A stretch of DNA of 64,000 bases from assembly GCA_023954715.1 (NCBI GenBank), contig JAGSHD010000013.1, positions 1 through 64,000 on the forward strand, written 5' to 3'. This document shows, one piece after another, positions 1-7,591 of this stretch (its first letter is position 1; every line of letters starts with the position of its first letter). The notes beneath the pieces are model-generated. The model saw only the letters and a list, made by a program, of their open reading frames with translations, was not told where the DNA came from and ran no database searches. The position numbers and the translations under genes are program-made. This DNA comes from Candidatus Cloacimonadota bacterium. GTDB taxonomy: Bacteria > Muiribacteriota > UBA6191.

Positions 1-2
1 AT

Positions 3-431
3 GCTTACGTAGAAGAAGTAGCCTATGAAGAGGATGCTTACGTAGAAGAAGTAGCCTATGAAGAGGATGCTTACGTAGAAGAAGTAGCCTATGAAGAGGA
101 TGCTTACGTAGAAGAAGTAACCTATGAAGAGGGTGCTTATCCAGAAGAAGTAGCTTATGAAGAAGGTGCTTATTCAGAAGAAGTGGCTTATGAAGAGGGT
201 GCTTACCCAGAAGAAGTAGCCTATGAAGAGGATACTTACGTAGAAGAAGTTGCTTATGAAGAGGGTGCTTACCCAGAAGAAGTAGCCTATGAAGATGGTG
301 CTTACGTAGAAGAAGTGGCTTATGAAGATGGTGCTTACACCGAAGAAGTGGCCTATGAAGAAGATGCTTACGTAGAAGAAGTAGCTTATGAAGAGGATGC
401 TTACCCAGAAGAAGTTGCTTATGAGGAAGAG
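3..431 (+). repeat. In-frame 33-bp tandem repeat, 13 copies
   Basis: Exactly 429 bases, or 13 x 33, encode the 11-residue acidic unit. The first three copies are identical at the DNA level. Later copies differ mainly at the Val/Pro/Ser/Thr codon in position 3 and the Asp/Gly codon in position 11. The array starts at the window edge, so the true copy number is unknown. Because 33 is a multiple of 3, gain or loss of copies would not break the frame. Confidence 0.95.
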
Positions 432-809
432 GTTTATTCAGATGAAGTGGCACTTGAAGAAGTAGCCTTAGAAGAGACGCCAGTAGAAGAGCCTGCTTAT
501 AGCGAAGAAATAGTTCTAGAAGATGAAGTAGATATTTTAGACTTAGAAGATGACTCATTAGAATTAGATGAAATTAGTTTAGATGATGAACCAGCACTAG
601 AGCCAAGTTCACAAGAAGATATTAGCGTTGATGATGACATTGAGTTAGACTTAGATGAGATTTCTATCGATTTAGACGATATGGATGGCGAAATAGATCT
701 TGATGATGTAAAACAAAGCCCAATTGATGAAGAAGATGCTTTAGAGCAAGATCTAGAGGGTGAACTAAACTTGGATGACATAGAAATCAACCTTGATGAT
801 GAATTCTAA
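3..809 (+). CDS. Acidic tandem-repeat protein, C-terminal part (gene enters from left edge)
   Basis: The frame is open from the first bases and ends at a TAA at 807-809, so the gene starts outside the window and only its last 268 residues are seen. The first 143 residues are thirteen copies of an 11-residue unit (consensus AYVEEVAYEED). The rest is a very acidic tail with recurring Ile/Leu-x-Leu-Asp-Asp motifs such as DIELDLDEISIDLDD. There is almost no Lys or Arg and no membrane segment. Similar acidic LDLDD stretches occur in large bacterial scaffold proteins such as FimV, but that is only a compositional resemblance. The stop overlaps the start of the next gene by about 14 bases, so the two are probably translated together. 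Function unknown. Confidence 0.85.
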   Translation, partial: AYVEEVAYEEDAYVEEVAYEEDAYVEEVAYEEDAYVEEVTYEEGAYPEEVAYEEGAYSEEVAYEEGAYPEEVAYEEDTYVEEVAYEEGAYPEEVAYEDGAYVEEVAYEDGAYTEEVAYEEDAYVEEVAYEEDAYPEEVAYEEEVYSDEVALEEVALEETPVEEPAYSEEIVLEDEVDILDLEDDSLELDEISLDDEPALEPSSQEDISVDDDIELDLDEISIDLDDMDGEIDLDDVKQSPIDEEDALEQDLEGELNLDDIEINLDDEF

Positions 810-2250
810 ATTACGACTTTTTATACTATTAAATTTACTTGCATATTGTGTAAGTCCAATGTATGCCAAAACTAAAAAAGAAAAGATTTTTTCAAGAGTC
901 GGTAGCTTAGTTTTTGAATTAGACTTTGACTCGTATCTAAAAGCAAGTTCAACTCATAAGCTCAAATCGACGACCAAAGAAATACCAGAGTTTTTACTAG
1001 AGTTTAAAGCAGGGCACTTTTCCAAAAAGATTAAAGTCATTGAAGGTGGAAGTACTCAAGATAGTATTCCAGAAAACTTGTATACCTATATTGTGAAAGC
1101 AAATGGTATAAAAATATACGAGAACCAATTCCAGATAAATAATGGTAGAAAAACTCATGTTCAACTGAGCATAGAGGGAGTAGATCATCGATCAAAAAGT
1201 TTGAGATATATATTTACTCAAAAGATTACTGGAGATAGTGTTTTAAAGGATATCAAGTTTGACTATGGCGATTGGCAAAAAAAAGTAAAAGCGGATGGAA
1301 CTCAAGAGTTTTATCACAATGGCTTAGTAACTATTTTACGTGACGGAGAACAGAGTACTCGCTTTGATTATGACAATGACGGGCTAAGTGACTTTGATGA
1401 TCCAGACGATGATAATGATGGTATCATGGATCGCAATGATCATGATGATGATAATGATGGAATCAGGGATTTACTAGATACTGATGATCAAGACAATGAT
1501 AATGATGGCATATTAAATGAGAATGAAGTTAGAGATAATCTATTAGGAAAATTTCAACAGCCAGTTATTGTAGATTTTAAAATAAAAAATTTGAACAATG
1601 CTAGTACAGGGCTATATTCTAAGCTAGGAGAACTGCTTCAATTAGAGGTTAAAGTGAATGAAGGAGGCGGAAGCCTTGTTCATCAGGTTAGATTATCGAT
1701 TTATAAAAACGGTGATGAAGCTCTAACCTTTACTCTTTATGATGATGGTTCGATTTTAGATATAAATTCAGATTGGGAAGGAAAGCAGATAACTGGAGAT
1801 CTAAAAAAGGGAGATGGCATTTTCACCTATCTTTTACCATTAGATCTATCTATGTGGGAATTGCTGTATAACTCCACATGGGTTGTTCATGCTAAAAATA
1901 TCACAGGAAAGAATAGTAACACATTTACCTACTCGAGCGGTGATCCAATAGGGCAGTTTACGCCCAAAGGTCGATCCTCAATTTTAGAAAAAATCAAAAG
2001 TATAAATTTAAATTATCATACTGATCCGAGTGCAAAAAAAATAGAAAAGGCGGACATTAACTTAGAGTTAAGTTCATCTTGTAAAGTACAAATGTATCAC
2101 GGAAATAAAATTTATTTTTTGTATCCAGAAAAAAAGTCTTTGCAAGAATTCCACTATTTTGATAATCTTACCGTCCATCAAGGATCGATATTCATTTTAA
2201 CGATTTTTGATGCTAGTGGCGGACTCTTTTATATAGGAGACCGTTTCTAA
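796..2250 (+). CDS. Secreted protein with thrombospondin type 3-like Asp repeats
   Basis: Predicted exported protein of about 484 residues. A signal peptide (about residues 1-25, ending near PMYAK) is followed by a beta-rich region. At about residues 190-245 there is a run of DxDxDG calcium-binding repeats (for example DYDNDGLSDFDDPDDDNDG) like thrombospondin type 3 repeats in bacterial surface proteins. The C-terminal half contains a DDG...GDGIFTY pattern seen in Ig-like anchor domains of surface proteins. Adjacent ATG codons at 796 and 799 are both possible starts. No clear Shine-Dalgarno is seen, which fits coupling to the acidic repeat gene it overlaps. An extracellular or envelope structural role is inferred. 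Confidence 0.8.
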   Translation: MMNSKLRLFILLNLLAYCVSPMYAKTKKEKIFSRVGSLVFELDFDSYLKASSTHKLKSTTKEIPEFLLEFKAGHFSKKIKVIEGGSTQDSIPENLYTYIVKANGIKIYENQFQINNGRKTHVQLSIEGVDHRSKSLRYIFTQKITGDSVLKDIKFDYGDWQKKVKADGTQEFYHNGLVTILRDGEQSTRFDYDNDGLSDFDDPDDDNDGIMDRNDHDDDNDGIRDLLDTDDQDNDNDGILNENEVRDNLLGKFQQPVIVDFKIKNLNNASTGLYSKLGELLQLEVKVNEGGGSLVHQVRLSIYKNGDEALTFTLYDDGSILDINSDWEGKQITGDLKKGDGIFTYLLPLDLSMWELLYNSTWVVHAKNITGKNSNTFTYSSGDPIGQFTPKGRSSILEKIKSINLNYHTDPSAKKIEKADINLELSSSCKVQMYHGNKIYFLYPEKKSLQEFHYFDNLTVHQGSIFILTIFDASGGLFYIGDRF

Positions 2251-2251
2251 T

Positions 2252-2268
2252 TATACACTTTGTGTATA
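2252..2268 (+). other. Short hairpin between CDS and tRNA
   Basis: A perfect 7-bp stem (TATACAC/GTGTATA) with a TTT loop lies just after the stop at 2250 and eight bases before the tRNA. There is no T-run, so it may be a processing or weak termination signal rather than a standard terminator. Confidence 0.35.
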
Positions 2269-2276
2269 GCAGCATT

Positions 2277-2363
2277 GGAGAGGTGTCCGAGTGGTCGAAG
2301 GAGCACGCTTGGAAAGCGTGTGTGCGGGCAACTGCACCCAGGGTTCAAATCCCTGTCTCTCCG
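2277..2363 (+). tRNA. tRNA-Ser (anticodon GGA)
   Basis: The 87-base sequence folds as a class II tRNA. The acceptor stem pairs GGAGAGG with TCTCTCC (one G-T at the base), the anticodon loop TTGGAAA reads GGA, a long variable arm follows, and the T arm is CAGGG-TTCAAAT-CCCTG. The discriminator is G, as usual for serine, and CCA is not encoded. It reads UCC and UCU codons. It is followed head-on by the end of the sugar transferase gene on the other strand. Confidence 0.96.
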
Positions 2364-2374
2364 TATGCTACTTC

Positions 2375-3649
2375 TTAATAAGCCCCCCGCTTAAATATCA
2401 CAGCCGGAATCGTTTTTAATAAAATCCAAAGATCCAGACTTAAACATTGATTCTTGAGATAATAGAAATCGTATTTTAAGTGAGAGTGAATGGGTTGCTT
2501 TCGCCCATAAATCTGCCATAATCCAGTGATTCCTGGTTTTAGAAAGGTTCGTCTTAAATGTAATGAGTTATAGTTTTCTGATACGATACTGATTAGCTCT
2601 GGTCTTGGGCCAATTAGGCTCATGTTACCAATAATAACATTAAATATTTGTGGTAGTTCGTCTAATGAGCTACGTCGAAGAAACCATCCGAGTTTGGTGA
2701 TTCGTGTATCAGTGGCTGTATTTGGCTTATTGGTATTTTTGGTGCTGTGCATGGTTTTAAACTTAAAGACATGAATTACATGACCAAATTGCCCTATACG
2801 AGCTTGAATGAACATGGCTTCTTTGTATGTGATCTTTAAAATACAAAATATAAATGCAATGACAGGGAACCATAAAGGAAGAAAGATAAAAACAATCAAT
2901 AAATCAAACAATCTTTTCATCCTACTATAATATTGGAAATGATTGTCTTCACCTAAAAATGCACTAATAAACTTTTTAGATCTTTGTAGACTAGACTCTT
3001 TCTGCAATAAAACAGATAAGAGTGAAATATCTTTTAAGGTTGTTTTTGAAGAGCTATGGCTATGCGCATAGGTGATGATAGTTTTGGCTCGTTTTTCAAA
3101 GTGGGTGAAATAAATTTCGTCGGGTTCATACTTTTCAATAGCTTCTAATAATTTTACTTTATGTATAGGAAATAGCTTTGGCTCCAAAAATGTGACTGCC
3201 AATTTTTGCTCAGTACAATAAGTACTTAATTTTTCAAATAGCTTACGTTTTCCGATAAATGCAATTCGTTTTTTCTTGTGAGATTTTTTAACAAATACTT
3301 TATAAATTATGATTTGGAAACAGCAGTTGATCAAAGCGTTTAAAAGTAAAAAGCCCCTTGAAATTGTATGATGAGAGAGTAAAAATGCGATTAAAGCAGG
3401 GATTAAAAAGAGAGTAAAAGACGTTTTTATATGAGAAAAAAGTTTGATATTTTGGCTTGTTTTGTTAACACGAAAAATACCTTCAAGGTAGTTAGAACAC
3501 AAGAAGACAGCTAAGCTTAATATAAAATAAAAGCTATAGTATTCAAAGCTTGATTCTGATTTAAACACTCCGATTAAAAGCTCTTGCCTTAGGTATAATG
3601 CGAGAGCATAACTGAGAGTGAATGATATTATTTGAATGACTAAAGTCAT
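2375..3649 (-). CDS. Undecaprenyl-phosphate sugar-1-phosphate transferase (WbaP/ExoY family)
   Basis: Membrane enzyme of 424 residues that should transfer a sugar-1-phosphate to the undecaprenyl-phosphate carrier, the first step of an exopolysaccharide, capsule or O-antigen unit. About four hydrophobic segments fill residues 1-120, a soluble linker domain follows, and the C-terminal catalytic domain begins near residue 243 (KRLFDLLIVF). Family motifs are present: FKFKTM, the RRSSLDELPQIFNV block, MSLIGPRPE, and KPGITGLWQI. Its architecture matches the five-helix polyisoprenyl-phosphate sugar transferases. No other polysaccharide genes are adjacent; a glycosyltransferase lies far off at 53839. 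The sugar is not predictable. Confidence 0.9.
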   Translation of the reverse strand: MTLVIQIISFTLSYALALYLRQELLIGVFKSESSFEYYSFYFILSLAVFLCSNYLEGIFRVNKTSQNIKLFSHIKTSFTLFLIPALIAFLLSHHTISRGFLLLNALINCCFQIIIYKVFVKKSHKKKRIAFIGKRKLFEKLSTYCTEQKLAVTFLEPKLFPIHKVKLLEAIEKYEPDEIYFTHFEKRAKTIITYAHSHSSSKTTLKDISLLSVLLQKESSLQRSKKFISAFLGEDNHFQYYSRMKRLFDLLIVFIFLPLWFPVIAFIFCILKITYKEAMFIQARIGQFGHVIHVFKFKTMHSTKNTNKPNTATDTRITKLGWFLRRSSLDELPQIFNVIIGNMSLIGPRPELISIVSENYNSLHLRRTFLKPGITGLWQIYGRKQPIHSHLKYDFYYLKNQCLSLDLWILLKTIPAVIFKRGAY

Positions 3650-3735
3650 AGAGGCTTGAGAGTCCTAAGCATAGTAGTTTTAATGATCAAGTTGCATTAT
3701 ACCTAAAGTGTATTAATTTGTCTGTTATATATTGG

Positions 3736-4116
3736 TCAATTGTGTTGCAAATGAGCTTTAGATTGGCTTAAGTAGATTAGATCTTGATCAATTTCTAAAA
3801 TGAGATCGTATATATAAAAATTAAGAAAGGATTCAAGATGCCCAATGGTCAAAATCTTTGAGTATGGATCCACTCGTTTAGTAAGTGTAGTAAATAGTAG
3901 AGAGCTATTAATATTGAATCCTAGATCGGCACATGAGTGGAGTATAGCACTTAGCAAAGTATTATCTTGAAGCTTGATAAAATGCATATTGGTGACTAAG
4001 GTATAGTTACCCCAAGTTTGGCTATAGTATTTTTTATTTAGGGTACTATCTTCAAATAAAGCTACATTTCTTGGGCATTTAAGTAATAGCTCTTCTAAGT
4101 TTTGGTTGATTCGCAT
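3736..4116 (-). CDS. Small conserved-looking protein of unknown function
   Basis: A 126-residue soluble protein with no signal peptide, membrane span or motif I recognise. It is supported by a clean Shine-Dalgarno (GGAG, 7 bases before ATG) and normal codon use. The C-terminal half (about residues 75-120) looks alpha-helical and hydrophobic, with GHLESFLNFYIYDLILEI. It lies between the sugar transferase and a lipoprotein on the same strand, with gaps of about 85 and 100 bases, so it may be separately transcribed. Confidence 0.65.
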   Translation of the reverse strand: MRINQNLEELLLKCPRNVALFEDSTLNKKYYSQTWGNYTLVTNMHFIKLQDNTLLSAILHSCADLGFNINSSLLFTTLTKRVDPYSKILTIGHLESFLNFYIYDLILEIDQDLIYLSQSKAHLQHN

Positions 4117-4218
4117 TTGTTCTCCACGTTATTGGTTGTACGTGAAGAAAGTTAATAAAATTTATAGTTTGGTGATAGGATCAATAAAACTAAAAGGGGT
4201 ATTTACTAAAATTAAAGT

Positions 4219-4809
4219 TTACTTTTTAGAGGCTTCATGCCATTTTTCAACGATAGGCTTGGCTTTTTCTTCTAGATCAGCAAGTACTTTTTGCTGTTCG
4301 TCGTATTCTTTTTGCATCCAATCCATCGTTTCTTTTCGAGATTTGCTAATGATTTCATTTAAGTTATTTACTTTGATTTTATGGATGCCACTTTTATTTC
4401 GATAAGAAATAGTAGCTTCTTCAAAAGCGTTCATGAATAAGAAATGTAAATCAGATGGAGAGAAAAACTCTTCGCCTTGTTTGCCACCAATTTCAAGATT
4501 TGAAATAGGGGCCTTTAAAGGAAAAGCTCCAAATCGTCCTTCTTGGGAGAAGGTACCAATTGTGTCATAATTTAGGGAGTATCTATTTCCTTGAGCATCT
4601 ATAATTTCAAGAGTGGCGTTTTCCATCTCTTCAGAAGTTAGATTGAGAATATCAGCAGTCAAATCTAATCGACTTGAGGTTTTGAAGTGTTTATCTAAAA
4701 CAGAATAAGCGACTAAATATTCAAGTCTAGGGGCTTCTTCTTTTATTGAACCACAACCTGATAATGCCAATAAGCTTAAAAGTATAAATATTTGAATGCA
4801 AAGTTTCAT
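4219..4809 (-). CDS. Lipoprotein of unknown function
   Basis: I place the start at the ATG at 4809 because it gives a textbook lipoprotein signal (KLCIQIFILLSLLALSGCGS, lipobox LSGC, lipidated Cys near residue 19) and has AAGGAT upstream. The frame stays open for another 61 codons, but that extension is AT-rich and would bury the signal. The 196-residue product has a mature beta-rich region and a C-terminal Lys/Glu-rich helix (about residues 155-195), possibly a coiled coil. It is probably anchored in the envelope. No family recognised. Confidence 0.8.
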   Translation of the reverse strand: MKLCIQIFILLSLLALSGCGSIKEEAPRLEYLVAYSVLDKHFKTSSRLDLTADILNLTSEEMENATLEIIDAQGNRYSLNYDTIGTFSQEGRFGAFPLKAPISNLEIGGKQGEEFFSPSDLHFLFMNAFEEATISYRNKSGIHKIKVNNLNEIISKSRKETMDWMQKEYDEQQKVLADLEEKAKPIVEKWHEASKK

Positions 4810-5106
4810 GAATGTAATATCCTTTATGTCCCAATTTCCACTTGGGTATGCTTTAGCTATCGTCAAGAATATAAGAATAGTCTTGTAATAATTGGTGATT
4901 TTTACTGCTATGCATAATATATATACGAATTGTACAAAAAAAAGGTTCCAAGAGCAAAGGTATTGAAGAATTGAATAGCTTTTATTGAACATTTATATGC
5001 TAGATAAGTACAATTATGGATTATGTCATAAAATAACTAATATTGAACTTAAAAAATATACATTTTGAAACAACCACTATTAGTAAATAGCTAAGTTTTT
5101 AATCTA

Positions 5107-5135
5107 TTGACTCTCAATTGTAGGCAAACTATAAT
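5107..5135 (+). promoter_or_regulatory. Strong sigma-70-type promoter of yggS
   Basis: TTGACT at 5107-5112 and a perfect TATAAT at 5130-5135 are separated by 17 bases. The expected transcription start (about 5142) falls directly on or one base before the ATG at 5143, and no Shine-Dalgarno lies between. The rest of 4810-5106 is AT-rich and shows nothing else I can name. Confidence 0.75.
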
Positions 5136-5142
5136 TATTATT

Positions 5143-5808
5143 ATGGAAAACTTGTCAATAATCACAAAAAATATCGAAGCCGATACCACTCTAATTGCTG
5201 TTAGTAAAACTCACCCAATAACTAAGATTAGAAAAATATTCGAACAAGGAATACAAAACTTTGGAGAGAATAGAGTACAAGAGTTTTTAGAAAAGTATGA
5301 AGAGTTAAGTGACTTGGACATTCGTTGGCATTTTATTGGTAACTTACAACGAAATAAAGTAAAAAAAGTGATAGGTAAAGTTTCATTGATACAAAGTATT
5401 GACTCTGTAGCTTTGTACCAAAAATTAGTATCCGAGTGCAAAAAACGCGATATTGTGCAAGACTGTTTGCTACAGATAAATGTATCAAATGAAAGTCAAA
5501 AGGGAGGTTTTGCCTTGGCAGACCTTTCTGACACTATAGCTGAATTAGTTCAGTATGATAGTACTTATGCTCCTATTAAGGGGCTTATGTGTATTGGTTC
5601 TAATATAAAACAACTTAGTGAAGATACAATTATCAATGAGTTTGACCAAATGAATAGAGTTTTTCTGGAGTTAAAAGAAAAATACTCTTTTTCGTATCTT
5701 TCTATGGGAATGTCAGGGGATTATATCTTGGCACAAAAGCATGGGAGCAACATGGTGAGAGTTGGATCATTATTATTTGGAGGGAGAGAGTTATGCACTC
5801 AGAAATAG
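5143..5808 (+). CDS. yggS: YggS/PROSC-type pyridoxal phosphate homeostasis protein
   Basis: A 221-residue single-domain PLP-binding barrel protein that buffers pyridoxal phosphate. The PLP lysine lies in TLIAVSKTHP (about residue 24), followed by the family signatures FGENRVQEF, WHFIGNLQRNK and, near the end, SMGMSGDY and VRVGSLLFGGR. The ATG at 5143 is preferred over the upstream TTG at 5107 because 5107 lies in the -35 box. The gene overlaps yggT by 16 bases and leads a yggS-yggT-divIVA set, the order seen near division genes in many bacteria, here without an adjacent sepF or ftsZ. Confidence 0.93.
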   Translation: MENLSIITKNIEADTTLIAVSKTHPITKIRKIFEQGIQNFGENRVQEFLEKYEELSDLDIRWHFIGNLQRNKVKKVIGKVSLIQSIDSVALYQKLVSECKKRDIVQDCLLQINVSNESQKGGFALADLSDTIAELVQYDSTYAPIKGLMCIGSNIKQLSEDTIINEFDQMNRVFLELKEKYSFSYLSMGMSGDYILAQKHGSNMVRVGSLLFGGRELCTQK

Positions 5809-6065
5809 TCGCGATCATTTCGCTGTTGTTCAGTGTTTTAAGAATATTAGTTTGGGGTAGTATAATTTTGTCTTGGATTCCGGTACAAGAAGGCGACGCT
5901 CTGTTTTCATTAAAAGTAATGATTTATGAGTTGACTGAACCCCTTTATGCGCCGTTTCGAATGCTCTTACCTCCCATAGGTGGCTTTGACTTTTCTTGTA
6001 TTTTAGTTTTAGTTGCATTGAATATGTTTCAAGGTGCTGTTTATAGTAGTTTAGGTATCGGTTAA
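5793..6065 (+). CDS. yggT: YggT family integral membrane protein
   Basis: A 90-residue protein with two hydrophobic spans (about residues 4-28 and 66-86). The intervening YggT signature contains SWIP, then the TEPLYAPFRMLLPPIGGFDFS stretch at about residues 46-66. It starts inside yggS, so translation is coupled. YggT proteins accompany yggS and division genes; osmotic or division-related roles have been proposed. Length is typical for the single-repeat form. Confidence 0.9.
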   Translation: MHSEIVAIISLLFSVLRILVWGSIILSWIPVQEGDALFSLKVMIYELTEPLYAPFRMLLPPIGGFDFSCILVLVALNMFQGAVYSSLGIG

Positions 6066-6073
6066 GATTGTCT

Positions 6074-6517
6074 ATGAAACTTACTCCACTTGAAATTAAA
6101 AACATGGTGTTTCCTAAGAAGCGCTTAGGCGGAATCGATGAATCTTCAGTTCGGGAGTTTTTGGAACGAGTTTCTGATGATTATGAGATCGTTTTAAGAG
6201 ACTCTGCTAGAGTAGCTGAAGAACTTCATCTTATAAAGTCTGATATTTCTGATAATTCTAGTCTAGAAAAATCTTTGAAAGAAGCAGTGATTGTTGCTAA
6301 AGAGTCTTCTAAAATCATTAAAAGTAATGCTGAGAAGCAATCCTTATTGATGATGAAAGAGGCCGAGCTTAAAGCAGAGAGAATTTTAGATGAAGCTCGT
6401 CATGAGTTAAAAACAATCACAAATGATATCCGAAAATTTAAAAACTTAAAACGTAAACTTAAGGGTGACCTTAAAGTAGTGTTACAAAGTTATTCGGATA
6501 TTTTAGATGAAGACTGA
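6074..6517 (+). CDS. divIVA: DivIVA-domain polar/septal coiled-coil protein
   Basis: A 147-residue DivIVA-family protein. The N-terminal membrane-binding motif is MKLTPLEIKNMVFPKKRLGG, where DivIVA usually has an FxxxxRGYD segment; here the Gly-Gly-Ile-Asp core is kept with Leu replacing the usual aromatic. A coiled coil follows from about residue 25 to 140. It marks curved membrane at poles or septa. The ATG at 6074 is used rather than the TTG at 6068. The stop is 8 bases from the convergent stop of the next gene. Confidence 0.88.
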   Translation: MKLTPLEIKNMVFPKKRLGGIDESSVREFLERVSDDYEIVLRDSARVAEELHLIKSDISDNSSLEKSLKEAVIVAKESSKIIKSNAEKQSLLMMKEAELKAERILDEARHELKTITNDIRKFKNLKRKLKGDLKVVLQSYSDILDED

Positions 6518-6524
6518 TGCTAAG

Positions 6525-7130
6525 TTAGTTCTTAGCTAAGCTATTGGATAGCTTTTCAAACTTATTTTTAAATTGATCTAATTTTTCTAAAGAATCGAGT
6601 GGAGACAAAGAGATGTCTTGAGACTCTAACATTTCTAAAAACACAGACTCTGCACTCATATAATCTTTATTGATAGCATGATCTCTGATTTTTCTCATAT
6701 AGTGCTTTTTAGTTTTTGGAGTACTCAATGGTTTTTCTACTTGTGAAAAGGCTAGCTTTTTAGATTGTTTAATCGATTCATTACTGCGGCTACTCAATTC
6801 TATAACCCGTGATTCACCTAATAAAAATTGCTTTTCTTTTGGTTCTTCTTTAGCTTTTTCAGTTGCTTTTAGCTCTTCAATGATTTGTTCTTGCGCTTTG
6901 GCTAGTAAACTCTTGGAAGGCTCTGCCTGCTTTACTTTTTTCTTAACTCTTCTTGGCTTTTTCTTCTTTTTTGACTTAGAAGCGACGAAAGATTTTTTGA
7001 TCTTTTCAATTTGGCGAGTTTCATGATTTGATTGTAAGTGTTCTTTCGCTTTTTTCCCTATCCAAGGAGAAAGAATCATCATAACGATCAATAAACAATT
7101 GATTGGAGTATATGCAATAGGTAATCTCAT
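6525..7130 (-). CDS. Lys-rich protein with N-terminal membrane anchor
   Basis: A 201-residue protein with one N-terminal hydrophobic segment (about residues 6-24) and then a strongly basic, low-complexity region (SKKKKKPRRVKKKVKQ near residues 54-69). A helical, charged C-terminal part follows. There is no cleavage motif, so the N-terminus probably anchors the protein with the basic part in the cytoplasm. It is transcribed toward divIVA. No family recognised; a nucleic-acid or membrane-surface contact is possible from composition only. Confidence 0.65.
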   Translation of the reverse strand: MRLPIAYTPINCLLIVMMILSPWIGKKAKEHLQSNHETRQIEKIKKSFVASKSKKKKKPRRVKKKVKQAEPSKSLLAKAQEQIIEELKATEKAKEEPKEKQFLLGESRVIELSSRSNESIKQSKKLAFSQVEKPLSTPKTKKHYMRKIRDHAINKDYMSAESVFLEMLESQDISLSPLDSLEKLDQFKNKFEKLSNSLAKN

Positions 7131-7591
7131 ATCTTAATAGTCGTACAAAAAAGTTCATTATTTAATATCTTTTGTTAAAAAGCTGTGAAAAAGTACAAAT
7201 TAAATCAAAAACAGACCAAAGACTAGAGGCTTTTTTTATGAATCCATTGGCTCAAGACTTCTATAGTATATAGTCATTCAGAGTTGTCTTTCCCGTTATA
7301 GTGGAAGCCAAAAAGCTTGATAATTTTTATCAAAACTACGTTTTCAATTAGATAATTATGCATCCAAAAGAATAAAACTATTTTCATTTGAGTAGAGCGT
7401 TGAAGACATTAGGTATTTGTATCTTCTTAAATTGATATTGCAATGCATACTAAAAGCCTTTAAAATTCCAACTATTAAAAAAAATAAAATTATTACATTA
7501 ACTCAGGTATGATTTAGAGTGTGTCGAGTCCATTGACTTAATGTAAATTTACGTAATTAAAGGTCTAAATCACTTTGTGTGGAGATATAGT
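7131..7591. other. Intergenic region with probable promoter for glycyl-tRNA synthetase
   Basis: About 460 AT-rich bases with divergent genes on either side. A candidate promoter for the downstream gene is TTGACT at 7533-7538, a 17-base spacer, and ATTAAA at 7556-7561. GGAG at 7581-7584 is the ribosome binding site. I see no T-box signature, tRNA or ORF here. Confidence 0.5.

Noticed and set aside
3-431. CRISPR-like regular repeats
   Set aside because: The copies are directly adjacent with no spacers and encode a continuous protein repeat in frame.
497-790. 97-residue Ser-rich ORF on the minus strand
   Set aside because: It is the antisense shadow of the acidic coding sequence; Asp/Glu codons read backwards give Ser and Ile.
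2277-2363. tRNA-Ser as an integration site of a genomic island
   Set aside because: No integrase and no repeated 3' end of the tRNA is visible nearby.
4106-4405. 99-residue plus-strand ORF
   Set aside because: It lies antisense to the well-supported lipoprotein gene and has no ribosome binding site.
4810-4992. N-terminal extension of the lipoprotein
   Set aside because: It would place a classic lipoprotein signal in the middle of the protein; the ATG at 4809 has its own Shine-Dalgarno.
7131-7591. T-box leader before glycyl-tRNA synthetase
   Set aside because: No T-box core sequence or specifier-loop structure could be found.
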